From Actomonas aquatica (GTDB lineage: Bacteria; Verrucomicrobiota; Verrucomicrobiia; Opitutales; Opitutaceae), in contig NZ_CP139781.1 in assembly GCF_019679435.2 (NCBI RefSeq), positions 5,824,001 through 5,888,000 of the forward strand: a stretch of DNA of 64,000 nt, given 5' to 3'. The position numbers were made by a program, and so were the translations under genes. Below, piece by piece: positions 7,845 through 17,901 of the stretch. The notes below the pieces were generated by a model, which saw nothing but the letters and a program-made list of their open reading frames with translations, ran no database searches and had not been told where the DNA came from. The first letter of the stretch is position 1, and every line of letters starts with the position of its first letter.

Positions 7845-9389
7845 TCAGTTGCGGGTGAGGGCGACACGGATCTGGGTGAACGAATGGGCAGGGAAGGTGT
7901 GGGTGAGGGAATCGCCCGTGGTGGGGAGTTCGTGCTCGGTGGGCTCGTAGTCGGCGCGGTCGGCGTAGGTGTAGGGGCGGTTGTCGAGGTGCTCGCTGTT
8001 GAACTCGATGTAGTGGGCGGTGGCGGCGAGGGTGCCGCTGACGTTGGTGATCTCGGTGGTGAGGGCTTCGTCGCGGTGGCGGTTAACGACGTTGATGATG
8101 AGCTCGCCGGTCTCCGGGTTGTGCACGGTGGTGACGTCGAGGTAGGGGATGGCGGTGTAATACTCGTCAACGCCGAAGGTGTCACAGACGACGGCGGGGC
8201 GCAGGGCGTTGCCGTGGGCGCGGGTGGAGAAGGCCTTGAAGGCGTAGAAGGACGGAGACTTGTAGGTGGCTCCGGTCTCCATATCGCGGGAGAGGAAGGA
8301 GGTGAGCAGGGTGTAGTTGGCCATCTTGATGTAGTCGGCGTTGCGGATGAACGCGTTGAGGAACTGGGTGATGGCGAGGGTGTTGAGGTGGCCGCCGTAG
8401 ATGGGTGGGGCCCACTCGTCGAAGGAGATGTGCATGGGCGGCGCTTTGACCGTGGTGGAGACGGCTTTGATCTGGCCGACGGTGATGTCGATTTTCTCCT
8501 GCAGATCGACGGCGCGCTCGCCGACGAAGGTGTAGTAGTCGTCGGTGTTGTCCCAGTAGCGGTGGAGGGAAATGTAGTCGGCGACGTCGTGGAGCTCTTT
8601 GATGACGGTCCAGTTCCAGTCGATCCAATCGAGGGTGTCTTTGTAGTTGGAGGAGCCGTTGGCGATGAAGGAGAGCTCGGTGTCGGGGGAGCTGCGTTGC
8701 ATGGCGCGGGCGGCGACGCGGGCAAACTTCACGTAGTCCTCGGCGTTCTTGTAGCCGATGATCCACCCCTCGCCGTCGACCTCGTTGCCGAGGCACCAGT
8801 ATTTTATGCCGAAGGGTTCCGGGTGGCCGTAGGCGGCGCGCTTGTCGGCCCAGTAGGTGCCGAGCGGGCCGTTGCAGTATTCGACCCAGTGGGCGGCGTC
8901 GAGGGCGGTGCCGGTGCCCATGTTGATGCAGACGACGTTTTCGGTGCCGAGGAGGGCGTTGAGCTGGACCCACTCGTCGGTGCCGACGGTGTTGGGTTCG
9001 ATGACCCCCCAAGCGAGTTCGCGGCGGGCGGGGCGGTCGGCCTGCGGGCCGATGCCGTCGCGCCAATCGTAGTTGGCGACGAAGTTGCCGCCGGGCCAGC
9101 GCATGTTGGTGAGTTGGAGCTCGCGGGCGGCGTCGAGCATGCCGGTGCGCCAGCCGTCGGCGTTGGCGTCGGGGGCGTCGGGGTTGTAGAGGGGCCCGTA
9201 GAGGGTGTTGTAGCTGAAGTCCTCCCGTTCGACCCCGATCGGCTCCATGAAGACGCCGTAGATGCGGGGATCGATCTGGTCGATGACGTCGTCGACGTCG
9301 ATCGTGATGCGGTTGGGGGCGGAGGCAGCGAGGGCGGCGGTCGCGGAGGCGAGTAGCAGCGCCGCGCCGGAGAAGAGAGAACGCTTCAC
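7845..9389 (-). CDS. GH51 alpha-L-arabinofuranosidase, probably secreted
   Basis: A protein of about 514 residues that should remove arabinofuranosyl groups from arabinoxylan or arabinan. The N-terminus MKRSLFSGAALLLASATAALA (initiated by GTG at 9389) is a good signal peptide. The TIM-barrel core has MRWPGGNF, the acid/base Glu in CLGNEVDG and the nucleophile Glu in ISFDEWAPP. A C-terminal beta-sandwich ends with FPAHSFTQIRVAL, as in GH51. The frame is open upstream to 9470 without a better start. It is two genes from the CE7-CE15 esterase but on the opposite strand, with the tRNA between. Confidence 0.9.
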   Translation of the reverse strand: MKRSLFSGAALLLASATAALAASAPNRITIDVDDVIDQIDPRIYGVFMEPIGVEREDFSYNTLYGPLYNPDAPDANADGWRTGMLDAARELQLTNMRWPGGNFVANYDWRDGIGPQADRPARRELAWGVIEPNTVGTDEWVQLNALLGTENVVCINMGTGTALDAAHWVEYCNGPLGTYWADKRAAYGHPEPFGIKYWCLGNEVDGEGWIIGYKNAEDYVKFARVAARAMQRSSPDTELSFIANGSSNYKDTLDWIDWNWTVIKELHDVADYISLHRYWDNTDDYYTFVGERAVDLQEKIDITVGQIKAVSTTVKAPPMHISFDEWAPPIYGGHLNTLAITQFLNAFIRNADYIKMANYTLLTSFLSRDMETGATYKSPSFYAFKAFSTRAHGNALRPAVVCDTFGVDEYYTAIPYLDVTTVHNPETGELIINVVNRHRDEALTTEITNVSGTLAATAHYIEFNSEHLDNRPYTYADRADYEPTEHELPTTGDSLTHTFPAHSFTQIRVALTRN

Positions 9390-9561
9390 GGGGCAGGCGG
9401 GGGTAGAGGATGAACGGGGTAGGGGCGGTGAACGCGGACGGACGAGCCGAACGCGCCGAAGAAGCTGCACCGCGGGCGCGAAGAATGGAAGGGCGTCGGG
9501 GCGGACCGTTCACCAGTCGCCGGCAGCTTCGAAGCGCCCGTAGCTGAGACCGGGGGCGGGC

Positions 9562-10236
9562 TCAGTTATTGGGGATGTCGTCGTCCGGGAGGTTTCCCTG
9601 GAGTTTGCGATACAGGGAGAGGCGATCGACTTCGTCGCGGAGGGCGCGACCGTAGAGCTGGAGGCGCTCATGCACGTCGAGGGTCTCGAGCAGCTTTTGC
9701 TTGAGGGGCGTGTCGTCGCAGAGGGTGAACGCGGCGAGGTCGACGAAGGTCTCGGCGTCATCGACGGTGCGGAGAAATTGGGAAAAGCCGTCGGGGAGGG
9801 GGGCGCCGAGTTGGCGTTTGAGGGCGATCAGGCGTTCGAGGCGACGACGGAGGCGGTTGTTCTCGTCGTCGGAGGCACCGGCGGTGCTGGTGAGGGGACG
9901 GGCGCGGATGACGCGGTAGGGCTCTTCGCGGAGGACGGCTTCGCAATCGACGCGCACGAGACCTTGGAGGAGGAGGTTGGAGGTGCCGTCGGCGTTTTGG
10001 TTGCAGGCGCGCACGATGCCGGCGGTGGCGATGCGTTGGCCGCGTTCTTCGGAGGGATCGGAGTCGGGAGCGAGACCGGCGATGGCAAAGATGCGGTGAG
10101 TGTCGAGCACGGTGCGTAGCATCTGGCGATAACGCGGCTCGAAGATGTGCAGCGGCATGAGGGCTTGGGGAAAAAACGCGACGTCGGGCAGGGTCATGAC
10201 GGCGAGTTCTTCCGGGACGATGATCTCGGTCTCCAC
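9562..10236 (-). CDS. LON N-terminal (substrate-binding) domain protein
   Basis: About 224 residues resembling the stand-alone LON substrate-binding domain: LPDVAFFPQALMPLHIFEPRYRQML near the N-terminus is the hallmark, followed by a small beta-barrel and a helical C-terminal part. No AAA+ or Ser/Lys protease motifs are present, so this is not a full Lon protease. The GTG at 10236 gives METEIIVPEEL; a TTG at 10281 would add 15 residues. It is divergent from dnaK, which may be coincidence or may reflect a proteostasis role. Confidence 0.82.
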   Translation of the reverse strand: METEIIVPEELAVMTLPDVAFFPQALMPLHIFEPRYRQMLRTVLDTHRIFAIAGLAPDSDPSEERGQRIATAGIVRACNQNADGTSNLLLQGLVRVDCEAVLREEPYRVIRARPLTSTAGASDDENNRLRRRLERLIALKRQLGAPLPDGFSQFLRTVDDAETFVDLAAFTLCDDTPLKQKLLETLDVHERLQLYGRALRDEVDRLSLYRKLQGNLPDDDIPNN

Positions 10237-10316
10237 GCGAGGCAGGGTGGGGATCCCCGATCGCGGCGCAAGTGCGCACAAGGTGGGACACCGTCTGACA
10301 CACCGGTGGCGGGGTG

Positions 10317-10333
10317 TGACACCAACTGTGTCA
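10317..10333. promoter_or_regulatory. Candidate operator: TGACAC dyad
   Basis: TGACAC-CAACT-GTGTCA is a perfect 6-base inverted repeat, with a further TGACAC at 10296-10301. It lies in the divergent region between the LON-domain gene and dnaK, about 50 bases upstream of the proposed dnaK -35. The binding protein is unknown; no CIRCE element was seen here. Confidence 0.35.
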
Positions 10334-10384
10334 TCGCGTCGCGGCTTTTGGCGCTCAGCGCGTCGGTGGGAGCGGTTTAATAAA

Positions 10385-10413
10385 TTGTAAGTAACTACCT
10401 TTCAGTGTTATAC
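10385..10413 (+). promoter_or_regulatory. Putative sigma-70-type promoter for dnaK
   Basis: TTGTAA at 10385-10390 and TTATAC at 10408-10413 are separated by exactly 17 bases, with the dnaK ATG 45 bases downstream. No sigma-32-like box was recognised. Confidence 0.45.
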
Positions 10414-10458
10414 GTCGTCTTTGGGTGGGTGGGCACGTGCATTGCTTAACAGGTGGGC

Positions 10459-12426
10459 ATGAGCCGTATTCTCGGAATCGATTTAGGCACCACCAACTCC
10501 TGCATGGCCGCTATGGATGGCGGAGAGCCGGTGGTCATCCCCAACGCGGAGGGCGCCCGCACCACGCCTTCGATCGTCGCTTTCACCAAGTCCGGTGAAC
10601 GCCTGGTGGGCCAAGCCGCCAAGCGCCAGGCCGTGACGAACCCGCGCAACACCATTTTCTCGGCCAAGCGCCTCATCGGTCGCAAGTTCTCGGAGGTTTC
10701 CGAGGAGGCCCGGAACCTGCCCTACAAGGTCGTCGAAGGTAAGAATGGCGACGCTTACATCGAGGCGCAGGTGGGCGACAAGACCGAGCAGTTCGCGCCG
10801 CAGCAGATCGCTGCCTTCGTGCTGCAGAAGCTCAAGGCCGACGCCGAGGCCTACCTCGGTGGCGCCGTGACCCAGGCGGTCATCACCGTCCCCGCTTACT
10901 TCAACGACGCCCAGCGTCAGGCCACCAAGGATGCCGGCAAGATCGCTGGCCTCGAGGTGCTCCGCATCATCAACGAGCCGACCGCCGCTTCGCTGGCCTA
11001 CGGTCTCGACAAGAAGTCCGACGAGAAGATCGCGGTTTATGACTTGGGCGGTGGCACCTTCGACGTGTCCATCCTCGAGATCGGTGACGGCGTCTTCGAG
11101 GTGAAGGCCACCAACGGTGACACCCACCTCGGCGGTGACAACTGGGACGAGGCGTTGATCAACTTCCTCGTGGACACCTTCAAGTCCGAGCAGGGCATCG
11201 ACCTCCGCTCCGATCCGATGGCCCTCCAACGCCTCAAGGAAGAGTCCGAAAAGGCGAAGATCGCGCTCTCCTCCGCGCAGTCGACTGACATCAACCTGCC
11301 GTTCATCACGGCCGACGCGTCCGGTCCGAAGCACCTTAACATCACCCTCTCCCGCTCCAAGATGGAGCAGGTCTGCGATTCGCTCTTTGAGCGCACCATT
11401 GCGCCGTTCCGTTCCTGTCTCAAGGACGCCGATCTCGATTCGGCCGGCATCGATGAGCTCGTTCTCGTCGGCGGTATGACCCGCATGCCCAAGGTGGTGC
11501 AACTCGCCCGCGAACTCGCCGGCAAGCAGCCGCACCAAGGCGTGAACCCGGACGAAGTCGTCGCGATCGGCGCCGCCATTCAGGGCGGTGTGCTCCAGGG
11601 CGACGTGCGTGACGTGCTCCTGCTCGACGTGACTCCGCTCACGCTCGGCATCGAGACCGCCGGTGGTGTCTCCACCGCGATGATCTCGCGCAACACCACC
11701 ATCCCGACCAAGAAGTCGCAGACGTTCTCCACCTACTCGGATAACCAGCCTTCCGTCGAAATCGTGGTCCTCCAAGGCGAGCGCCCGATGGCCAAGGACA
11801 ACAAGAACCTCGGCACCTTCCGCCTCGACGGCATCCCGCCGGCACCGCGCGGCACGCCGCAGATCGAGGTCACCTTCGACATCGACGCCAACGGCATCCT
11901 CCACGTGACCGCCAAGGATCTTGGCACCAACAAGGAGCAGAAGATCACCATCCAAGGCTCCTCCGGTCTCTCCTCCGACGAAGTCGAGAAGATGACCAAG
12001 GAAGCCGAGCTCCACGCCGAGGAAGACAAGAAGCGCAAGGAGTCCGTCGAGACCAAGAATCAGCTCGATTCCACCATCTACCAGATGGAGAAGGCGCTGA
12101 AGGACAACGGCGACAAGCTGCCCGACGACGTGAAGGCCAAGATCGAGCCCGCCATCACCGAGGCCAAGAAGGACCTCGAGTCCGGTGACCTCGACAAGAT
12201 GAAGGCCGCGATGGAGAACCTCTCCAAGGTCGGCCAGGAACTCTACGCCAAGGCCGCTGAAGCCGCCCAAGCCGCTGGGGTTGATCCCGAGCAGGCTGCC
12301 GCCGCTGCCGCTGCTGCCGCCCAAGGTGGCGCCGAGCCGAAGTCCGACAAAAAGAAGTCCGACGGCGACGTGGTCGACGCCGACTTCGAGGTCGTCGACG
12401 ACGAAGACGACAAGAAGAAGAGCTAA
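10459..12426 (+). CDS. dnaK: Chaperone DnaK (Hsp70)
   Basis: A 655-residue cytoplasmic chaperone that binds unfolded peptides in an ATP-driven cycle. The nucleotide-binding domain has the phosphate-1 motif [12 protein letters not shown], phosphate-2 [15 protein letters not shown] and [10 protein letters not shown]. The substrate-binding domain starts after [11 protein letters not shown], and the C-terminus is an Ala-rich and acidic tail ending in DDEDDKKKS. The ATG at 10459 is preferred over the GTG two codons earlier; AGGTGG lies very close to it. Neither grpE nor dnaJ is adjacent. A strong terminator follows. Confidence 0.97.
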   Translation: MSRILGIDLGTTNSCMAAMDGGEPVVIPNAEGARTTPSIVAFTKSGERLVGQAAKRQAVTNPRNTIFSAKRLIGRKFSEVSEEARNLPYKVVEGKNGDAYIEAQVGDKTEQFAPQQIAAFVLQKLKADAEAYLGGAVTQAVITVPAYFNDAQRQATKDAGKIAGLEVLRIINEPTAASLAYGLDKKSDEKIAVYDLGGGTFDVSILEIGDGVFEVKATNGDTHLGGDNWDEALINFLVDTFKSEQGIDLRSDPMALQRLKEESEKAKIALSSAQSTDINLPFITADASGPKHLNITLSRSKMEQVCDSLFERTIAPFRSCLKDADLDSAGIDELVLVGGMTRMPKVVQLARELAGKQPHQGVNPDEVVAIGAAIQGGVLQGDVRDVLLLDVTPLTLGIETAGGVSTAMISRNTTIPTKKSQTFSTYSDNQPSVEIVVLQGERPMAKDNKNLGTFRLDGIPPAPRGTPQIEVTFDIDANGILHVTAKDLGTNKEQKITIQGSSGLSSDEVEKMTKEAELHAEEDKKRKESVETKNQLDSTIYQMEKALKDNGDKLPDDVKAKIEPAITEAKKDLESGDLDKMKAAMENLSKVGQELYAKAAEAAQAAGVDPEQAAAAAAAAAQGGAEPKSDKKKSDGDVVDADFEVVDDEDDKKKS

Positions 12427-12434
12427 ATCCTTTC

Positions 12435-12474
12435 GCGCACCGTGAGTGACCCCGTCACCTGCGGTGCGCTTTTT
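12435..12474 (+). terminator. Rho-independent terminator after dnaK
   Basis: GCGCACCG at 12435 pairs with CGGTGCGC at 12462, with an inner GTGAC/GTCAC stem, followed by TTTTT. Confidence 0.9.
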
Positions 12475-12529
12475 GTGATCCTACAAATCAACAACCTTAT
12501 CCCAACAAACATCCAAACAACCCAATCAT

Positions 12530-12826
12530 ATGGCCAAAGTAAGCATTAAGCCCATCGGTGATCGCGTGCTCGTGCAGCACATCGAGGAAAAGGAACAGGT
12601 CCGTGGTGGCATCATCATCCCGGACGCCGCCAAGGAAAAGCCCCAAGAGGCCAAGGTCATCGCGCTCGGCACTGGCAAGAAGGACGAGAACGGCAAAGCC
12701 GCCGCCTTCGAAGTGAAGGTCGGTGACATGGTGCTCCTCAGCCCCTACGGCGGTTCCGAGGTCAAGGTCGACGGTCAGAAATACAAGCTGGTCCGCGAAG
12801 ACGACATCCTCGGCGTGATCGTCTGA
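12530..12826 (+). CDS. groES: Co-chaperonin GroES
   Basis: The 98-residue lid of the GroEL chamber. It begins [10 protein letters not shown], has the mobile loop [20 protein letters not shown] (IIIP contacts GroEL) and ends [13 protein letters not shown], all typical. It is followed by groEL after 54 bases. The leader before the ATG is A/C-rich and lacks a Shine-Dalgarno sequence. Confidence 0.97.
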   Translation: MAKVSIKPIGDRVLVQHIEEKEQVRGGIIIPDAAKEKPQEAKVIALGTGKKDENGKAAAFEVKVGDMVLLSPYGGSEVKVDGQKYKLVREDDILGVIV

Positions 12827-12880
12827 TCCGGCGTTCGCCTCCGTATCCAAAGTTTAAACACAAAAGAATAACTTAAGCAT

Positions 12881-14515
12881 ATGTCCGCCAAACAACTTCT
12901 CTTCGACGAAGCCGCCCGCTCCAAGATCCTGAAGGGTGTCGAGCTCCTCTCCCGCGCCGTCAAAGTCACCCTCGGTCCGAAGGGCCGCAACGTCGTCATC
13001 GACAAGAAATTCGGCTCCCCGACCGTCACCAAGGACGGCGTGAGCGTCGCCAAAGAAGTCGAGCTTCCGGACGCCTACGAGAACATGGGCGCCCAGATGG
13101 TGAAGGAAGTCGCTTCCAAAACCTCCGACAACGCCGGTGACGGCACCACCACCGCGACCGTGCTCGCCGAGGCCATCTACCGCGAAGGTCTCAAGAACGT
13201 CGCCGCCGGTTCCAACCCGATCTTCCTCAAGCGCGGCATCGACAAGGCCGTCGAGGCCGCCGTTGCCCAGCTCCACAAGATCTCCAAGAAGGTCAACGAC
13301 CGCGAAGAGATCCGCCAGGTCGCGACCGTGTCCGCCAACTGGGACACCGAGATCGGTGACATCATCGCCGACGCCATGGACAAGGTGGGCAAGGACGGCA
13401 CCATCACCGTCGAGGAAGCCAAGTCGATCCAGACCACCCTCGACGTCGTCGAAGGTATGCAGTTCGACAAGGGTTACCTCTCCCCCTACTTCACCACCAA
13501 CCAGGAGGCCCAGGAGGCTGTCCTCGAGGACGCCTACGTGCTGATCCACGAGAAGAAGATCTCCTCCCTGCAGGATCTCCTCCCGCTGCTCCAGTCGGTC
13601 TCCAAGACCGGCAAGCCCCTCCTCCTCATCGCTGAGGACATCGAGGGTGAGGCCCTCGCCGCTCTCGTGGTCAACAAGATCCGCGGCACCCTCAACGTCT
13701 GCGCCGTCAAGGCTCCGGGCTTCGGCGATCGCCGCAAGGCCATGCTCGAAGACATCGCCGTCCTCACCGGTGGCAAGTGCATCACCGAGGACCTCGGCAT
13801 CAAGCTCGAGAACGTCGAGCTGTCCGATCTCGGTAAGGCCAAGCGCATCGTCGTCGACAAGGAAAACACGACCATCGTTGAAGGCGCCGGCAAGGCTTCC
13901 GACATCCAGGGTCGCGTGAAGCAGATCCGTCGTCAGATTGAGGAGACCTCCTCCGACTACGATCGCGAGAAGCTCCAGGAGCGTCTCGCCAAGCTCGCCG
14001 GTGGCGTGGCCGTCATCAACGTCGGCGCCGCGACCGAGGCCGAGATGAAGGAAAAGAAGGCCCGCGTGGAAGACGCCCTGCACGCCACCCGCGCTGCGGT
14101 GGAAGAAGGTATCGTCCCCGGTGGTGGCGTCGCGCTCCTGCGCACCGCCAAGGCCATCGACGACGTTGCCCTCGAAGGCGACGAGAAGATCGGTTCCACC
14201 ATCGTGCGTCGCGCCATCGAGGCTCCCCTCAAGCAGCTCTGCGCCAACGCCGGTGTCGACGGTGGCGTGGTCGTTCAGACCGTGCTCAAGAGCAAGGGCT
14301 CCAACGGCTACAACGTCGCGACCGACGAGTATGTCGACCTGCTGAAGGCCGGCGTCGTCGACCCGACCAAGGTCACCCGCACCGCGCTCCAGAACGCTTC
14401 CTCCATCTCCGGTCTGCTCCTCACCACCGAGTGCATGATCACCGAGATCCCGGAGAAGAAGGACCCGATGCCCGCCGGCGGCGGTGACATGGGCGGCATG
14501 GGCGGCATGTATTGA
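12881..14515 (+). CDS. groEL: Chaperonin GroEL (Hsp60)
   Basis: A 544-residue subunit of the ATP-driven folding chamber. Visible motifs are [25 protein letters not shown] (ATP site with the catalytic Asp), [13 protein letters not shown] and the C-terminal GGM tail ending DMGGMGGMY. The length is normal. It forms a two-gene operon with groES. The leader is AT-rich with TTTAAAC and no clear ribosome-binding site. Confidence 0.98.
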   Translation: MSAKQLLFDEAARSKILKGVELLSRAVKVTLGPKGRNVVIDKKFGSPTVTKDGVSVAKEVELPDAYENMGAQMVKEVASKTSDNAGDGTTTATVLAEAIYREGLKNVAAGSNPIFLKRGIDKAVEAAVAQLHKISKKVNDREEIRQVATVSANWDTEIGDIIADAMDKVGKDGTITVEEAKSIQTTLDVVEGMQFDKGYLSPYFTTNQEAQEAVLEDAYVLIHEKKISSLQDLLPLLQSVSKTGKPLLLIAEDIEGEALAALVVNKIRGTLNVCAVKAPGFGDRRKAMLEDIAVLTGGKCITEDLGIKLENVELSDLGKAKRIVVDKENTTIVEGAGKASDIQGRVKQIRRQIEETSSDYDREKLQERLAKLAGGVAVINVGAATEAEMKEKKARVEDALHATRAAVEEGIVPGGGVALLRTAKAIDDVALEGDEKIGSTIVRRAIEAPLKQLCANAGVDGGVVVQTVLKSKGSNGYNVATDEYVDLLKAGVVDPTKVTRTALQNASSISGLLLTTECMITEIPEKKDPMPAGGGDMGGMGGMY

Positions 14516-14555
14516 TCGCCCGGTCGTTCGACCAACGTATCCAAAATTATTCTAC

Positions 14556-14588
14556 AAACCCGTCCCGCTCGCGCGGGGCGGGTTTTTT
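14556..14588 (+). terminator. Rho-independent terminator after groEL
   Basis: AAACCCGTCCCGC and GCGGGGCGGGTTT form a stem with one internal bulge, ending in a run of seven T. Confidence 0.9.
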
Positions 14589-14619
14589 TGTGTGGCGGTC
14601 GAGTGGGGAGGCGAGAGGC

Positions 14620-15243
14620 TCAGCGCAGGCTGTCGGCCGCCGCGGCGACTTCGAGGGGCACGGCGGTATGGGCGATCCAACCGCGTGTGGCGTAGGTGGT
14701 GAGCCGATCGATCTCGCCGGGCAGGTGGCGGATCAGGTTTTCTCCCTTGGCGGCGAAGAGGCGGTATTCCTCGTCCCAAGTGGTGAGCGGCGGCACGCAG
14801 AAATAGCGGCTGCCGGCACCGGGACCCTGTTCCCGCCAGGTGAGGGCGACACGGCGCATGCGGTAGGGGCTGGCCACGAGCACCACGGAGGTGAGCGGCC
14901 ACTGCAGGGTCTTGGCCTTGAGCGAAAGGTAGCGGATGTTTTCGCCGGTGTTGGTGGACTCGGTTTCGAGCAGCAGTGCGTCGGCGGGAAACTCCGGCAA
15001 CATATCGTGCAGGGTGGCGGCAAAGGCCCGGGCTTCAGGTTGGCCGAGGTCGGCGGAGCCGGCGCCCACACCGCCGGTGAAGATGATGCGCGGGGCGACG
15101 CCGGCGCGCCACAGCTCGCCACATTGGCGGGCGATGCGTTGGTCGAAATGGCCGAATCCAATGATGGCGTCACAATGCTCCGGCGGCGTGCTGGAGCGTT
15201 GGTTGAGGTAGCGGAAGACGACTTCGGGGGCGGTGGGTTTCAT
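14620..15243 (-). CDS. YdcF/SanA-like DUF218 protein
   Basis: A 207-residue protein of the DUF218 (YdcF, SanA, ElyC) family. It shows AIIGFGHFDQRIARQC at the start, IIFTGGVGAG, LLLETESTNTGENIRY and VVLVASPYRMRRVALTW, which are the usual conserved blocks. The members' biochemical role is not well settled; some are linked to envelope carbohydrate metabolism. The ATG at 15243 overlaps the stop of the upstream membrane-protein gene (ATGA), so the two are translated together and may work together. No signal peptide is seen. Confidence 0.85.
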   Translation of the reverse strand: MKPTAPEVVFRYLNQRSSTPPEHCDAIIGFGHFDQRIARQCGELWRAGVAPRIIFTGGVGAGSADLGQPEARAFAATLHDMLPEFPADALLLETESTNTGENIRYLSLKAKTLQWPLTSVVLVASPYRMRRVALTWREQGPGAGSRYFCVPPLTTWDEEYRLFAAKGENLIRHLPGEIDRLTTYATRGWIAHTAVPLEVAAAADSLR

Positions 15244-16925
15244 TGGCAGGAACGACGGAGCCGATGGGAAACCAAGAGGAGGGAGATCGCGGTCGCGAGG
15301 AGAGCGGAGGCGACATAGCCGCCGCCGGGCAGGGCGGAAAACAGACGAACCTCGAAGAGTTGGGCGTATTGCAGATTGACCCACGCGGGCTGACCGACGA
15401 GCTGCACCCGTTCGATGTCATTAAGATCCGGATACAGCCAGCGCAGCAGCAGCAGGGACTGCACGCCAAAGTGCAGTAGAATGCCCAAGAGCAGATCGAT
15501 GGACAGACCCGCCACCAGCAATTGCCGGGGGGCGGTGGAGGTCGGCACTCGGGCGGCGATCCAGGCGATCGCCAGCAGCGCTAGCGGGAGGAGCGAAATG
15601 TTGGCGACGCCGTCCGGGTTGGGAGTGCTATGGGTGGCGATCCCCAGCACCAGTGCAGTGAGAATCACCACGGCCCAGAATCGTCCGGTGTCGCGCGGCC
15701 AGGGGCGGGGCAGTCGGGCGAGCAGCCAGAGGGCGATCGCGAAGCCAGTCGTGCCGGCGAGCAGGGGAAGATTGGATTGAAAAAGAAAAAAGCAGGCATC
15801 GCGAAATCGGCCGAGGGAGTCGTGGGCGAAAACGGTGCCGGCACCGTCGCCGCGCAGGAATGCGGGCAGGAGCGTGCTGCGGAAGTTGACCTCCATGAAC
15901 TCGAGGCGCTGGGACCACGACATCTCCATGCCCGGCGAGAGACTGGTGTTGGAGCCGAAGGTGGTGGTGACGCCAAGCCGCCAACAGGACCAAATAAACC
16001 ACGGTGCGCTGACCAGCACGGCCGGCACGGCGTCGACGATCCAGTCACGCCACTGGCGCCATGATTTCGGTAGACGACCGGCGACGGCCAGCGCGAGACC
16101 CAACGCGGCGATCCACGGTCCGGCAGAAAAGTGAGTGAGGGCAGCCGCCGCCAGGCAGAGGAAGACGATACGGCTCCGCCACCGAGGAGACGGAAACGTT
16201 TGGTGGAGGAGGGCGAAGGCCAGCAGGATGAAGAAGGCGGTTTGCAGCTTGGTCCACAGGAAGGTGGCTTGCTGCACGTAGGAGGGCAGGGCCATGAGCA
16301 GCACCGCGCTCCAGATCGGGTTGCTGGCGGTGGCGCCGGCGAAGCGACGTTGCAGAAGCACCAAGGGCCAGAAGACCACGCTGGCGGTGAGCAGCATCAG
16401 AAGTTGGTAGGTGCCGAACCCTCCGCCGGTGAGATCGAAATAGGTGGCGATCACCACATTCAGCAAAGGGGGGCGCGCCGCCAGCGGATAGCGGTAGAGA
16501 AAGAGGTGATCGACCGGCCAATGCTCGGCGAAGAACAGGGCGCGTTCGTAGTGTTCGACCCAGTCACCTGCCCAGCCCGCCCCGGAGAATACCTGCACGG
16601 TCATACCCCAACCGCAGGTCCAGGCGGCGACCGCCAGCCAGAGCAGCATCAGGTGCCGGAGATCGGTTTCGCTCCAGAGGGCGATGAGGACGGTGCACCG
16701 ACGCACCACCAGTCCGGCCGCGATTGCGACGGTGCCGAACAGCGCGGTCGCGGGTAGCGCCAAGGCGTAGGTGGTAAAGCCCACCAGGTAGGTTAGTAGC
16801 AGACTGGCGCCGATTCCCATCGTGACTCGAGTGGCGCCATCGCCGCAACGGGCGGGGATGAGCAGAGGACCCACGGCAAAGGTCAAAAAGCCGAACAGAA
16901 GGAGGCAGGACAACAGCTCGAGCAT
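15240..16925 (-). CDS. Polytopic membrane protein, GT-C glycosyltransferase-like
   Basis: A 561-residue inner-membrane protein with about 12 hydrophobic segments. An early periplasmic loop contains HYERALFFAEHWPVDH and YPLAARPPLLN, resembling the acidic loop and PP-containing motif of GT-C enzymes that use polyprenyl-phosphate sugars. No family could be fixed. The start at 16925 (MLELLSCLL) begins directly with the first membrane segment. It shares an ATGA overlap with the downstream DUF218 gene, which supports an envelope polysaccharide role by inference. Confidence 0.65.
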   Translation of the reverse strand: MLELLSCLLLFGFLTFAVGPLLIPARCGDGATRVTMGIGASLLLTYLVGFTTYALALPATALFGTVAIAAGLVVRRCTVLIALWSETDLRHLMLLWLAVAAWTCGWGMTVQVFSGAGWAGDWVEHYERALFFAEHWPVDHLFLYRYPLAARPPLLNVVIATYFDLTGGGFGTYQLLMLLTASVVFWPLVLLQRRFAGATASNPIWSAVLLMALPSYVQQATFLWTKLQTAFFILLAFALLHQTFPSPRWRSRIVFLCLAAAALTHFSAGPWIAALGLALAVAGRLPKSWRQWRDWIVDAVPAVLVSAPWFIWSCWRLGVTTTFGSNTSLSPGMEMSWSQRLEFMEVNFRSTLLPAFLRGDGAGTVFAHDSLGRFRDACFFLFQSNLPLLAGTTGFAIALWLLARLPRPWPRDTGRFWAVVILTALVLGIATHSTPNPDGVANISLLPLALLAIAWIAARVPTSTAPRQLLVAGLSIDLLLGILLHFGVQSLLLLRWLYPDLNDIERVQLVGQPAWVNLQYAQLFEVRLFSALPGGGYVASALLATAISLLLVSHRLRRSCQ

Positions 16926-17043
16926 CTTAGCAGGCGGGACGGTGGGATAAGCTCGCGCGCCGCGCAACGGGCATCTGTTAAAGGTGCGCTACGCCCGTTT
17001 TTGCCCTTTTCGAAGGCGCGGCGGGAGGATTCCGTGGAGCGAC

Positions 17044-17823
17044 ATGGAAGTGATCTTTCTCGGCACCGGCACCTCCCAAGGCGTTCCTATGATCGCCTGC
17101 GACTGCGCTGTGTGCACCTCTACGGACCCTCGCAACAAGCGCACTCGCGCGTCCATTCACGTGGTGATGGACGGGCTGCACATTCAGGTGGATGCGCCGT
17201 CGGAGTTCCGTCTGCGGTGCGTGGCCGAGAAGGTGAACTGGATCGACTTCTTCATTCTTACCCACGGTCACGCCGATCACATTACCGGTATGGACGACCT
17301 GCGTCGCTTCTGCGATCTGCTCGGCGGTGAGGCGCTCAAAGTCTACTCCACCGACGAAGGCATCAGCCGCGTGCTTTCGATCTATCCCTACGCCATTCTC
17401 GATCGCCCGGTGGTGAAGGGGTATGCGGCGTTTAAGCTCACCGAGATGCCGGAGCGGCTCGAGCTGGAGCAGGGGACCATCGAATCGACGCTCCTGCCGC
17501 ATGGCGGTATCAACACCCTCGGACTCGTGTTCACCGAGCGCAGCAGCGGCAAGAAGTTCACCTATTACACCGACTGCAAACGGGTGCCCCGCGACGCCGT
17601 CGCGCTCGCACTCGATTCGGATGTGGTGGTGCTGGATGGTCTGCGCCCGCAACCGCATCCGAGCCACATGTCGATCAGTGAAGCGGTGGCCGCCGCCCAG
17701 GAAATAGGTGCGCCGCTTACGTATCTCACCCACCTGACACACCTTAGCGATCACGCCGAGACCGAGGCCGAGCTGCCCGAAGGTGTGCGCATCGCTTACG
17801 ACGGACTGCGATTGAAGCTCTGA
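17044..17823 (+). CDS. PhnP-like MBL-fold metallo-hydrolase
   Basis: A 259-residue metallo-beta-lactamase-fold enzyme. The N-terminus MEVIFLGTGTSQGVP and the Cys cluster CDCAVC resemble PhnP-type phosphodiesterases, in which Cys residues bind a structural zinc. The metal site is THGHADH, with further ligands likely in LLPHGG, YTDCK and LTHLSDH. Cyclic nucleotide or cyclic ribose phosphodiester substrates are known for relatives, but no phn genes are nearby. The ATG at 17044 is chosen because the fold starts there and GTGGAG lies just upstream. Confidence 0.85.
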   Translation: MEVIFLGTGTSQGVPMIACDCAVCTSTDPRNKRTRASIHVVMDGLHIQVDAPSEFRLRCVAEKVNWIDFFILTHGHADHITGMDDLRRFCDLLGGEALKVYSTDEGISRVLSIYPYAILDRPVVKGYAAFKLTEMPERLELEQGTIESTLLPHGGINTLGLVFTERSSGKKFTYYTDCKRVPRDAVALALDSDVVVLDGLRPQPHPSHMSISEAVAAAQEIGAPLTYLTHLTHLSDHAETEAELPEGVRIAYDGLRLKL

Positions 17824-17901
17824 TCCTGCCCTTCGGATAACACTCCGGAAAAAACACTTGCTGAAATCACATTAAATCAATCAAGATTCAGGGGCTGCAC
17901 A

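Noticed and set aside
10282..10458. CIRCE (HrcA) element before dnaK
   Set aside because: No TTAGCACTC-N9-GAGTGCTAA or close variant found here, nor in the groES leader.
10483..12324. 613-codon open frame opposite dnaK
   Set aside because: Lies fully antisense to dnaK and is rich in Leu/Gly/Asp from GC-rich codon mirroring; dnaK motifs are unambiguous.
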